Shown piece after piece: positions 42,329 through 50,345 of a stretch of DNA of 60,048 bases. The notes under the pieces were generated by a model. That model saw only the letters and a list, made by a program, of their open reading frames with translations, was not told the origin of the DNA and ran no database searches. Source of the DNA: Nocardioides alcanivorans (GTDB lineage: Bacteria; Actinomycetota; Actinomycetes; Propionibacteriales; Nocardioidaceae); the NCBI RefSeq assembly GCF_021555175.1, contig NZ_JAKGRW010000045.1, forward strand, positions 1 to 60,048. The letters run 5' to 3'. A program made the position numbers and the translations under genes. Each line of letters begins with the position of its first letter. Positions within the stretch are counted from its first letter, which is position 1.

Positions 42329-42811
42329 ATGCGCGAGTGGGTGGGAACCGTTCTTCGGCTGGTGACGGGCGGTGTCTGGATCGTCGCCGGCGCGATGAAG
42401 TTGCCGGATCCGGCAGCCAGTGTGCGGGCCGTCCGGGCCTACGACCTGCTGCCGGAAGCGATCGTGCCCACTGTCGGTCACCTGCTCCCGGTGCTGGAGG
42501 TGGCAGTCGGTGCGTGCCTCATCCTCGGCCTGCTGGTGCGTGGCATGTCGGTGATCTCCGCATTGCTCTTCCTGGCCTTCATCATCGGCATCGCCTCGGC
42601 CTGGAGCCGTGGCCTCCAGATCGACTGCGGTTGCTTCGGCGGGGGTGGCTTCGACCCTGATGCGTCGGACGCCTATCCGCGCGACATCGCCCGCGACGTC
42701 GCGCTGATGGCGGCATCCCTGTGGTTGGTGTGGCGCCCGCGCACGCGTTTCGGTCTCGACAATGTCGTCTTCGGTGACCAACAGGTCGCCCCGGAAATGG
42801 AGAATCGATGA
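42329..42811 (+). CDS. MauE/DoxX-like membrane protein
   Basis: 160 residues with about four transmembrane helices. The sequence around ACLILGLLVRGMSVISALLF and the conserved CGCFGGGG near residue 107 match the MauE family, which supports disulfide or quinone-linked redox processes and pairs with thioredoxin-fold proteins. ATG at 42329. The stop overlaps the downstream DsbA-like gene by four bases. Confidence 0.86.
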   Translation: MREWVGTVLRLVTGGVWIVAGAMKLPDPAASVRAVRAYDLLPEAIVPTVGHLLPVLEVAVGACLILGLLVRGMSVISALLFLAFIIGIASAWSRGLQIDCGCFGGGGFDPDASDAYPRDIARDVALMAASLWLVWRPRTRFGLDNVVFGDQQVAPEMENR

Positions 42812-43518
42812 ACAACGCAGCTCCCGGTCGCCGCAACCTGGCCGTCGCAGGGGTGATCGTCGCCGTACTCGCCCTGGTGGTGGGCATCGGTTGGGCGGTG
42901 CAGTCGAGCCGTGACAGCACCGGCGACGCCGCCAAGAACCCCGGCGAGTCGGCGACCGAGGGCGCAACCTCGGCGCCGGTGACTGCTGTCGACACCTACG
43001 GGATCGGCGTCGGCTCAGCGGATGCCAAGGCGAAGGTGGAGATCTTCGAGGACTTCCGGTGCCCCCACTGTGCCGACTTCGAGGCGGCGTCGCGAGACTC
43101 CCTGCGGGGGCTGGCCGGGGACGGTGCCGCACTTGTCGTCTACCGCCCGATGGCCTTCCTCAACAAGTACTCGGTGCTGGCGATGAACGCCGTGGGCGCG
43201 GTCATGGACTCCGGGGACATGGAAGCAGCGCTGGACCTGCACGACCTCTTCTTCGAGCAGCAGCCGGAGGGTGACGACGTTCCGTCGGCCGACTGGTTCA
43301 TCGAGCAGGCCGCCTCGGTGGGCGCCGACTCGCCTGAGGTCGAGGCTGCCATCCGGGACAATGAGTTCGAGCAGTGGGTGGTCAACGGCACCGACGACGC
43401 CTCCAAGCGTGGCGTCACGGGCACCCCGACTGTTTTCGTCAACGGCGAGCAGGTCCTCGGTGCCAGCATCGAGGAGCTCGCCGCCGAGACGGTGAAGGCG
43501 ATCGAGGCTGCGCAGTAG
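42808..43518 (+). CDS. Membrane-anchored DsbA-like thiol-disulfide oxidoreductase
   Basis: 236 residues. An N-terminal transmembrane helix (about 10-30) is followed by a short linker and a DsbA-type thioredoxin domain. The active site CPHC lies in FEDFRCPHCADFEAAS, and the cis-Pro loop in GVTGTPTVFVNG. It should catalyse disulfide formation outside the membrane, with MauE as a likely electron partner. ATG at 42808 overlaps the MauE stop. Confidence 0.92.
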   Translation: MNNAAPGRRNLAVAGVIVAVLALVVGIGWAVQSSRDSTGDAAKNPGESATEGATSAPVTAVDTYGIGVGSADAKAKVEIFEDFRCPHCADFEAASRDSLRGLAGDGAALVVYRPMAFLNKYSVLAMNAVGAVMDSGDMEAALDLHDLFFEQQPEGDDVPSADWFIEQAASVGADSPEVEAAIRDNEFEQWVVNGTDDASKRGVTGTPTVFVNGEQVLGASIEELAAETVKAIEAAQ

Positions 43519-43539
43519 GCGGTGGCAGACTGACCCGTT

Positions 43540-44577
43540 GTGAGTGACCTGACTGCCTTCATCGCGGGCCTGCCCAAGGCTGAGTTGCACGTGCACCACG
43601 TGGGGTCCGCCTCCCCGCGGATCGTGTCGGAGCTGGCCGAGCGCCACCCCGGAGTGGTGCCGAGCGACGCTCAAGCCCTGGCCGACTTCTTCACCTTCCG
43701 CGACTTCGCACACTTCATCGAGGTCTACCTCGCCGTCGTCGACCTGATCCGCACGCCTGAAGACGTCGAGCTGCTCACCTACGAGGTGGCACGTGAGATG
43801 CGTGAAGGGCAGAACCTGAGGTACGCCGAACTCACCTGCACGCCCTACACATCGGTCATCCGGGGCATCCCCATCGAGGCCTACACCGAGGCGATCGAGT
43901 CGGCACGCGAACGGGCCGAGCGTGACTTCGGTCTGACCCTGCGCTGGATCTATGACATCCCCGGCGAAAGTGGACTCCCGGCTGCCGACGCCACGCTCGA
44001 CTACGTCTTGAAGCATCGGGTCGACGCGTTGGTCGGATTCGGTCTGGGCGGTCCGGAGATCGGGGTGCCCCGTCCGCAGTTCCAGCGCCACTTCGATGCG
44101 GCGCGTACGGCGGGACTCAGGTCCGTGCCCCACGCCGGCGAGACGACGGGGCCCGAGACGGTGTGGGACGCCGTACGTCTGTTGGGCGCGGAGCGCATCG
44201 GCCACGGCACCAGCAGCGCCGAGGACCCGGAGCTGCTGGCGCACCTCGCCGAGCGTGGCATCGCACTGGAGGTGTGTCCGTCGTCCAACATCGCCACCCG
44301 GGCCGTGGAGTCACTCGCCGTGCACCCGCTCAGGGCCTTCCGCGACGCGGGGGTGGTGGTGACGATCAACTCCGACGACCCGCCGATGTTCGGCACGGAC
44401 CTGAACTCGGAATACGCGATCGCAGCCGAGTTGCTTGAACTGGACGAGGCCGGGGTGGCGGAGCTGGCCGTCGCTGCCGTCGACGCCTCCTTCGCGCCCG
44501 AAGCGGTGAAGGCCGACCTCCGCACCGAGATCGCAACCCACTTGGCAACCAGCTGGTCCGCCGAAGGAGACAACTGA
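43540..44577 (+). CDS. add: Adenosine deaminase-like amidohydrolase
   Basis: 345 residues, a complete amidohydrolase of the adenosine deaminase group. Zinc and substrate motifs are KAELHVHHVGSA (H-x-H, but HVG in place of the usual LDG/LEG), HAGETTGPETV, RIGHGTS, VCPSSNI and INSDDPPMFG. It should deaminate adenosine or a related purine/nucleoside; the altered first motif leaves the substrate open. GTG at 43540, 22 bases after the DsbA-like gene. The acetyltransferase gene follows 3 bases after its stop. Confidence 0.88.
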   Translation: MSDLTAFIAGLPKAELHVHHVGSASPRIVSELAERHPGVVPSDAQALADFFTFRDFAHFIEVYLAVVDLIRTPEDVELLTYEVAREMREGQNLRYAELTCTPYTSVIRGIPIEAYTEAIESARERAERDFGLTLRWIYDIPGESGLPAADATLDYVLKHRVDALVGFGLGGPEIGVPRPQFQRHFDAARTAGLRSVPHAGETTGPETVWDAVRLLGAERIGHGTSSAEDPELLAHLAERGIALEVCPSSNIATRAVESLAVHPLRAFRDAGVVVTINSDDPPMFGTDLNSEYAIAAELLELDEAGVAELAVAAVDASFAPEAVKADLRTEIATHLATSWSAEGDN

Positions 44578-44579
44578 GC

Positions 44580-45143
44580 ATGGTCGACATCAAGATCACC
44601 ACGATGCGCCAGCGCATGGTCGACGGTGAACCGTTCCGGCACGACGACCGCGGCCTGCGCGCTGCTCAGGAGGTCGCCGAGGAGCGATGCCGCGCTTTCA
44701 ACGACGCGGCCTCGACCGAGCGGCCGCTCAAACTGGCCAACCTGGTCGCCGAGTTGGGGGAGGAGACCCTCGTCAGGGCTCCGCTGCACGTGGAGTTCGG
44801 AGTCCGGGTGAAGATCGGCGCACGTTGTGTCATCGGGCCCGGACTGGTGGTGCAGGACCACGGCGACGTCACCATCGGAGACGACGTGCAGATCGGTGCT
44901 GGAGTCCAGCTCCTCACGCTCACACTGCCCGTGCAGGCAGCGCCGCGCCGCGACAAGTGGGCAGCTGCCTCACCTGTGACGGTCGGCGACAACGTCTCCC
45001 TCGGCGCGGGCGTCATCGTCAATCCGGGCGTCACGATCGGCAACGACACCGTCGTCGGTGCCGGCTCGGTCGTGATCGACGACCTCCCCGCCGGTGTGCT
45101 CGCCGTGGGCAACCCCGCCAAGGTCATCGGCAAGGTCGGCTAA
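44580..45143 (+). CDS. Left-handed beta-helix O-acetyltransferase (Maa/NodL type)
   Basis: 187 residues. The first 65 residues are helical, with MVDGEPFRHDDRGLRAAQEVAEERC. About five hexapeptide-repeat coils then form a left-handed beta helix, including IGARCVIGPGLVV, VTVGDNVSLGAGVIVNPGV and TIGNDTVVGAGSVVIDD, ending GNPAKVIGKV. The layout is that of maltose/galactoside O-acetyltransferases. The acceptor is unknown. ATG at 44580. Confidence 0.88.
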   Translation: MVDIKITTMRQRMVDGEPFRHDDRGLRAAQEVAEERCRAFNDAASTERPLKLANLVAELGEETLVRAPLHVEFGVRVKIGARCVIGPGLVVQDHGDVTIGDDVQIGAGVQLLTLTLPVQAAPRRDKWAAASPVTVGDNVSLGAGVIVNPGVTIGNDTVVGAGSVVIDDLPAGVLAVGNPAKVIGKVG

Positions 45144-45180
45144 CCCAACCCCGTCGCTCGCCCGTTGCCCGGCCCCGCCC

Positions 45181-45239
45181 GTTGGTCGAGCCAACCCGTT
45201 GCCCGAGCCAACCCGTTGGTCGAGCCTGTCGAGACCCCC
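45181..45239. repeat. 17-bp tandem repeat, REP-like
   Basis: Three units of gttggtcgagccaaccc type run at 45181-45197, 45198-45214 and 45215-45239, the last ending cctgtcgagaccccc. The latter, a wide-spread intergenic motif in Nocardioides-like genomes in my memory, is compatible with a REP element. The surrounding 240 bases contain no gene. Confidence 0.65.
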
Positions 45240-45325
45240 ATTCGTCTGACGTGGGCGACGAGGACGTGGTCCGCGCAGGGTCCCGAGGCTCCCCGGTTGG
45301 CACGCTCTCGGCGAGGGACGCCGTG

Positions 45326-45354
45326 TGGGGCAGTGCCGGCTCGACGCTGCCCCA
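45326..45354. terminator. Hairpin before tRNA-Arg
   Basis: tggggcag (45326-45333) and ctgcccca (45347-45354) pair across a 13-base loop, with further ccccac sequence downstream. May be a terminator for the acetyltransferase transcript or for the tRNA on the minus strand. Confidence 0.5.
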
Positions 45355-45387
45355 TTCCTGCCCCACGCGGCGCCCATTTTTCACTTG

Positions 45388-45461
45388 CGCCCCCGGCAGG
45401 ATTCGAACCTGCGACCGTCGGATTAGAAGGCCGATGCTCTATCCAGCTGAGCTACGGAGGC
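45388..45461 (-). tRNA. tRNA-Arg (anticodon TCT)
   Basis: Minus strand. The acceptor GCCTCCG pairs with CGGGGGC, the anticodon loop CTTCTAA gives TCT, and the T arm reads GGTTCGAATCC. Normal class I fold. Confidence 0.93.
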
Positions 45462-45527
45462 ATGGTCGCTGAGGACCGGCGTGGATTCTATCGGGCGAAG
45501 CCGTGTGTCTGGTCATCCGGCAGGTGC

Positions 45528-47243
45528 TCAGGTTGGCGGACCCCCGGCGGGCGAGCGAGAGTCAGGGATCGCCCACACGGTGACGTCGGCGCCGACGGCC
45601 GGGCCCGCGGGGAGTTGGTCGTCGGTGCTCAGCACCACCCGCATCCCCTTGGGCACGGGCACGGGCTGGTCGCCCAGGTTGGTGAGGACCAAGATCTCGC
45701 CAGCGGGCGTCGTACGTCGCAGCGCCACCACACGCTCATTGCCGAGCGTCGTGTCCCACGTGAGTTCGCCGAGTCCCAGGGCGAGCTCACGTCGTAGCCG
45801 CAGGGCTGCTCGGTAGAGCTCGAGCGTGGAACCGGCCACACCGGCCTGCCGGTCTGCGGCCAACTCACCGTACGACGGGGGTTGTGGCAGCCACGTGGCC
45901 CCGGTGGTGTTGAACCCGAACGCCGGGGCATCCGCGTGCCAGGGGATCGGCACCCGGCAGCCGTCACGCCCGACCAAGCCGCCGTCGGTGCGGAACCAGG
46001 TCGGGTCCTGACGGGCCTCGTCGGGCAACGTCGTGTGCTCGGGCAGGCCGAGCTCCTCACCCTGGTAGAGATAGGCGGATCCCGGGAGCGCCAGCATGAG
46101 TGCGCTCGCTGCCCGCGCTCGTCGCAGGCCGAGTGTGGCGTCGGGCTGCGGGTCGCGCGGACCGATGCCGATCCCGATGTGGTCACCTGGTCGAGCCGTG
46201 GCGAACCGGGTGGCGTGGCGGACCACGTCGTGGTTGCTGAGCACCCACGTGGTCGGCGCGCCGACCGCGTGGTTCGCGGTGATCGAGCGTTCGACGGCCT
46301 GCCGCAAGGAATCGGCCTCCCACGAGGCGCCGAGATAGTTGAAGTTGAAGGCTTGGTGCATCTCGTCGCCGCGCACGTAGCGGGCCAGCCGCGTGGGTGG
46401 CTCCACCCACGCTTCGGCCACCAGGATTCGCGAGCCGGCGGGATCGTAGGAGTCGACGACGTCACGCCACGTCCGATAGATCTCATGCACCTCGTCCTGG
46501 TCCCACATCGGCGGGACGGGCGCGTCCTCGGCACCGAACTTCTCCAACGCCGCGATCGGATCCCAATCGGGGAGGCCCTCCTGCTTGACCAGTGCGTTGG
46601 CGACATCGACCCGGAAACCGTCGACTCCGCGGTCGAGCCAGAAGCGGAGGATGTCGAGGAACTCGGCACGGACCTGCGGATGCTGCCAGTTGAGATCTGG
46701 TTGCCTGCTGTCGAAGAGGTGCAGGTACCACTGCCCAGGGGTGTGGTCCGCCTCGTTCACCCGAGTCCAGGCAGGCCCACCGAACATGCTGGACCAGTTG
46801 TTGGGAGGCTCCTCCCCGCGCGGCCCGCGGCCGTCGCGGAAGACGTAGCGTTCCCGCTCCGGGCTCAGGGGAGACGCGGCCAGCGCCGCTCGGAACCACG
46901 CGTGCTCGTCGGAGGTGTGGTTGGGCACCAGATCGACCAGCACCCGCAACCCGAGATCGTGGGCTCGTGCGACCAGCCTCTCGGCGTCGCCCAGGTCGCC
47001 GAAGACCGGATCGACCTCGCGGTAGTCGGCGACGTCGTAGCCGGCATCGGCCATGGGGGAGCGATAGAACGGTGAGAGCCAGATGGCGTCGACGCCGAGG
47101 GCCGCCACGTGCTCCAACCGTGCTGTGACCCCGGGCAGGTCGCCCACTCCGTCGCCGTTCGCGTCGGCGAACGAACGCGGATAGATCTGGTAGATGACGG
47201 CGTCGCGCCACCACGCAGCGGCCGTCGACGGGTCAGGTGTCAT
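45528..47243 (-). CDS. GH13 alpha-glucosidase / oligo-1,6-glucosidase
   Basis: 571 residues, typical of the alpha-glucosidase branch of GH13. WWRDAVIYQIYPRSFADANGDGVGDLPG opens the TIM barrel. Catalytic residues are Asp in GVDGFRVDVANAL, Glu in ILVAEAWVEP and Asp in LSNHDVVRH. The C-terminal beta domain ends near VPKGMRVVLSTDDQL. It hydrolyses alpha-glucosidic bonds of maltose, isomaltose or trehalose-like sugars in the cytoplasm. ATG at 47243. No sugar ABC transporter is adjacent. Confidence 0.93.
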   Translation of the reverse strand: MTPDPSTAAAWWRDAVIYQIYPRSFADANGDGVGDLPGVTARLEHVAALGVDAIWLSPFYRSPMADAGYDVADYREVDPVFGDLGDAERLVARAHDLGLRVLVDLVPNHTSDEHAWFRAALAASPLSPERERYVFRDGRGPRGEEPPNNWSSMFGGPAWTRVNEADHTPGQWYLHLFDSRQPDLNWQHPQVRAEFLDILRFWLDRGVDGFRVDVANALVKQEGLPDWDPIAALEKFGAEDAPVPPMWDQDEVHEIYRTWRDVVDSYDPAGSRILVAEAWVEPPTRLARYVRGDEMHQAFNFNYLGASWEADSLRQAVERSITANHAVGAPTTWVLSNHDVVRHATRFATARPGDHIGIGIGPRDPQPDATLGLRRARAASALMLALPGSAYLYQGEELGLPEHTTLPDEARQDPTWFRTDGGLVGRDGCRVPIPWHADAPAFGFNTTGATWLPQPPSYGELAADRQAGVAGSTLELYRAALRLRRELALGLGELTWDTTLGNERVVALRRTTPAGEILVLTNLGDQPVPVPKGMRVVLSTDDQLPAGPAVGADVTVWAIPDSRSPAGGPPT

Positions 47244-47268
47244 GGCAGCATCCTGCACTGCCCTGCCA

Positions 47269-47697
47269 TCACCCCGGCTGCGACTGCTCGTCTCGGCGAG
47301 GCGGCATCGCGGTGATGGCGCGCTGGGTGAGGAGCGCGATCATCCGGGCAAGCCGCTTGCGCTTCTTCTCCGGCATGGCGTCCCAGCTGCCGGCCTTGCG
47401 TTGTTCGGCCAAGCCGCGTGCGCCGGCCTCCGCGGCTGCGACGAGCTCCTCGATGGAGAAGGTCGGCTGACCGCCCGGAGTGGGGCGCTCGGGAAGTGCC
47501 GTGAGCGCAGGAAGCACCATTTCGCCCGCGGCAGCCTTGAGCTGGTACTTCTTGAACTTCGCGAGTTGTGCCCAGTCGTCCTTGCCCTTGCGGCGCCGCC
47601 ACGGAACCTTGCGGGCGAGGAACAGCTCCAGCGCGATCGCATCGACGGCGACGGTCATCTCGTGTTCGGTGAACTGCACGCAGAGAGTCTCTCCCAT
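47269..47697 (-). CDS. Conserved hypothetical protein, 142 aa
   Basis: Soluble, basic protein. The first 40 residues read ETLCVQFTEHEMTVAVDAIALELFLARKVPWRR. The rest is helical, with a Lys/Arg-rich segment EKKRKRLARMIALLTQRAI near the end. It lies between pepP and the alpha-glucosidase on the same strand. I do not recognise a named family. Confidence 0.65.
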   Translation of the reverse strand: MGETLCVQFTEHEMTVAVDAIALELFLARKVPWRRRKGKDDWAQLAKFKKYQLKAAAGEMVLPALTALPERPTPGGQPTFSIEELVAAAEAGARGLAEQRKAGSWDAMPEKKRKRLARMIALLTQRAITAMPPRRDEQSQPG

Positions 47698-47729
47698 GGC
47701 CGCGTCCGGTGCCGAGTCGCCGGCGGATC

Positions 47730-49165
47730 TCAGCGGCCGCTGAGTTCACCCATCCACGCCTCGACGTCGTCGGCGGAGCGAGGAGGGCCTCGGAGAGGTT
47801 GTGGTTGCCGTCGTCGGTGACCACGATGTCGTCCTCGATGCGGATGCCGATGCCACGCAGCTCCTCGGGCACGAGCAGGTCATCTGCCTGGAAGTAGAGG
47901 CCGGGCTCGACGGTGAGCACCATGCCCGGGGCGAGGTCGGCGTGCGTGTAGGCCTCCGGAGCCGCGGCACCGCAGTCGTGCACGTCCATGCCGAGCATGT
48001 GACTGGTGCCGTGCAGGGTCCAGCGGGAGTAGACCTTCGAGTCGGGGTCGAGTGCCTCTTCGGCCGACACCGGGAGCAGGCCCATGTCGTCGAGGCCGTG
48101 GGCAAGCACCTCCATCGCGGCCTGGTGGGCGGCGAGGAACTTCGCCCCCGGCTGCACGGCGGCGATACCCGCCTCCTGGGCGTGGAAGACCAGCGAGTAG
48201 AGATCGCGCTGCAAGGGAGTGAAGGTGCCGTCGACCGGCAGGGTGCGGGTCACGTCGGCCGTGTAGAGGTGGTGGCCCTCGACACCCATGTCGAGCAGCA
48301 CCAGTTCGCCCGGAGTGATCGGGCCGGTGTTGTCGATCCAGTGCAGCGTCGTGGCATGCGAGCCGCCGCCCACGATCGAGTCGTAGCCGATGTCGTTGCC
48401 CATGGCCCGTGCGCGTCGGAAGAAGGTGCCCTCGATCCACCGCTCGCCGTACTTCAGCACGTTGTCCCACTCCCGCACCGAGTCCTCGAAGCCGAGGGTG
48501 GTGGCATCGCACGCAGCAGCGAGCTCGCCGAGCTCCCAGTCGTCCTTCACCAGACGCAGCTCCGAGGCGATGCGGCCCAGCTCGCGATCGCGCTCGGCAT
48601 CGGCGAGCGCGAGAGCATCGACGCGCGGATCGATGCCACGCAGCACCCTGGTCTTGGGAGCCGAGAGGAGCCGGTCGGCCAACTCGTCGACGTGGCGGCA
48701 CTCGATGCCGAACGTGGTGGAGAGCTCCAGCAGCGAGGGACGCTCGCCCGCCCACAACGCGCCGTAGTCACGGTCGCGGAAGAACTCGTCCGTGTCGCGT
48801 CCCGAACGGGGACGCACGTAGAGCACCGACTCTCCACTGGGCTCGATGACCAGGACCGCGTCGGAGGTCTGGTTGCCCGAGAAGTAGGCGTGCGCGGTGT
48901 CAGCACGGAAGCGGTAGTTGGTGTCGTGGGCGCGCACCTTGTAGCCGCCGGCGGGGAGGACCAGCGTCTCGCCCGGCAGAGCCTCGGCCAGGGCCTGACG
49001 GCGTCGGGCTGCCGGGGCGGCCACCGGGCTCGCCGGCTTGGTGGAGTCTCGGTCGGCCCAACCCTGACGCATGAATGCCGACCACGCCTGGGGGACCGAA
49101 GGGTCGTGCGTCTCCGTCTTGACCTTGTTGCCGTTGCCTGTCTGGGTGCCCTGCTGCTCGTTCAC
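47730..49165 (-). CDS. pepP: Xaa-Pro aminopeptidase, M24B family (one frameshift)
   Basis: About 478 residues when repaired. An N-terminal creatinase-like domain precedes the pita-bread catalytic domain. Dinuclear-metal ligands are seen in LVLLDMGVEG, HLYTADVTRTLPVDG, HGTSHMLGMDVHD, VEPGLYF and GIRIEDDIVV. It removes N-terminal residues before proline. The frame breaks near 47783-47790 (ggg run); one added base gives SEALPRSADDVEAWMGELSGR and a normal stop at 47730. GTG start at 49165. Confidence 0.9.
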
Positions 49166-49214
49166 GCCTCCCACCATACGCGCGCGACCCGAGCCGGCAG
49201 ATACCCTTCTGCCC

Positions 49215-50345
49215 ATGCCAGCCCACCGGTCAGAGAGCCTCGTCTTCACCGTCGTGGTCTCGGTGATCGCGCTGCTGGCAGCGATCCCCATCGCGCTGCT
49301 ACTGGCACTCTCCGGAGAGCCGGGGACGCTGGCGCTGGCAGCCGTGCTGGCCTTCATCCCGGTCGGGCCCTTGGTCGCCGCCTATCTCTGGCTCGACCGC
49401 TATGAACCGGAACCGCGCAGCCTGCTGGCGGCGGCTCTGGCGTGGGGCGCCTTCGTGGCGACTCTCGGCGCCCTCGTCGTGCAGGGGCTGGGCGGCTTCG
49501 TGGCCGGCTTCTCCGAGCAGGCATCGCTGGCGATCGTTGCGCCGTTCGCCGAGGAGGCGACCAAGGGCCTCTTCCTGCTCCTGCTGCTCATCTGGCGTCG
49601 CCAGGAGTTGGACGGCGTTCTCGACGGCATCGTCTATGCAGGCATGGTCGGCATCGGCTTCGCCTTCACCGAGAACATCCTCTACCTCGCGGCGGCGTAC
49701 GGCGGCACCTCCGCCGAGCAGCCCGGCGGGCTGGGCAGCCTCGGCGCGACCTTCGTCGTACGTTGTCTCGCCAGTCCGTTCGCCCACCCGTTCTTCACCG
49801 CGTTCTTCGGCATCGGTGTGGGACTTGCGATCGCCAGCACGAGCCGGACTGTCCGTTGGCTTGCGCCGGTGGTCGGCTATCTCTGTGCAGTCGGCCTGCA
49901 CGCGGCCTGGAACGGGTCGACGCTCCTTGCCGAGGGGGTCGGGTTCTTCGGTGTCTACTTCCTGGTGATGGCGCCTCTCTTCGCCCTGATGATCCTGCTC
50001 GCGGTCTGGGTCCGCAGCCGTGAGCGGCTGTTGCTGACGGCAGCACTGGACGACGCATCGAGGAGGGGCCTGATTCCCGCGGAGGACATCCCGCACGTCG
50101 TGGATCTGGGTGCTCGTCGGCGCGCCCGTAGGTTCGCGAAGCAGCGCGGCGGCGTGCACGGGGTCACGTTGATGCGGGACTACCAACAGGCCGCCGTGGA
50201 ACTGGGATACCTTCATCACCGTGTGCTTCGGGGGACGGCGCCCCCGAAGCACGTGGAGCGCGGCCAACGCTTCGTCGACCAGATGCACCACGCCCGGGGC
50301 CAGATCGCTTTCCCCGTCACGCCCGCAGGAGGCCACCACCGATGA
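49215..50345 (+). CDS. PrsW-family intramembrane metalloprotease
   Basis: 376 residues with about nine transmembrane helices and a soluble C-terminus from about residue 275. PrsW motifs are present: FAEEATKG (Glu 113 and 114), GFAFTENILY (Glu 153), HPFFTAFFG and LHAAWNGS. In Bacillus PrsW performs site-1 cleavage of an anti-sigma factor. The stop overlaps the next GTPase start (ATGA), so protease and GTPase are translationally coupled. ATG at 49215. The substrate is unknown. Confidence 0.88.
   Translation: MPAHRSESLVFTVVVSVIALLAAIPIALLLALSGEPGTLALAAVLAFIPVGPLVAAYLWLDRYEPEPRSLLAAALAWGAFVATLGALVVQGLGGFVAGFSEQASLAIVAPFAEEATKGLFLLLLLIWRRQELDGVLDGIVYAGMVGIGFAFTENILYLAAAYGGTSAEQPGGLGSLGATFVVRCLASPFAHPFFTAFFGIGVGLAIASTSRTVRWLAPVVGYLCAVGLHAAWNGSTLLAEGVGFFGVYFLVMAPLFALMILLAVWVRSRERLLLTAALDDASRRGLIPAEDIPHVVDLGARRRARRFAKQRGGVHGVTLMRDYQQAAVELGYLHHRVLRGTAPPKHVERGQRFVDQMHHARGQIAFPVTPAGGHHR

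Noticed and set aside
45181..45239. CRISPR array
   Set aside because: Repeats are 17 bases, contiguous without spacers and number only three; no cas genes are present.
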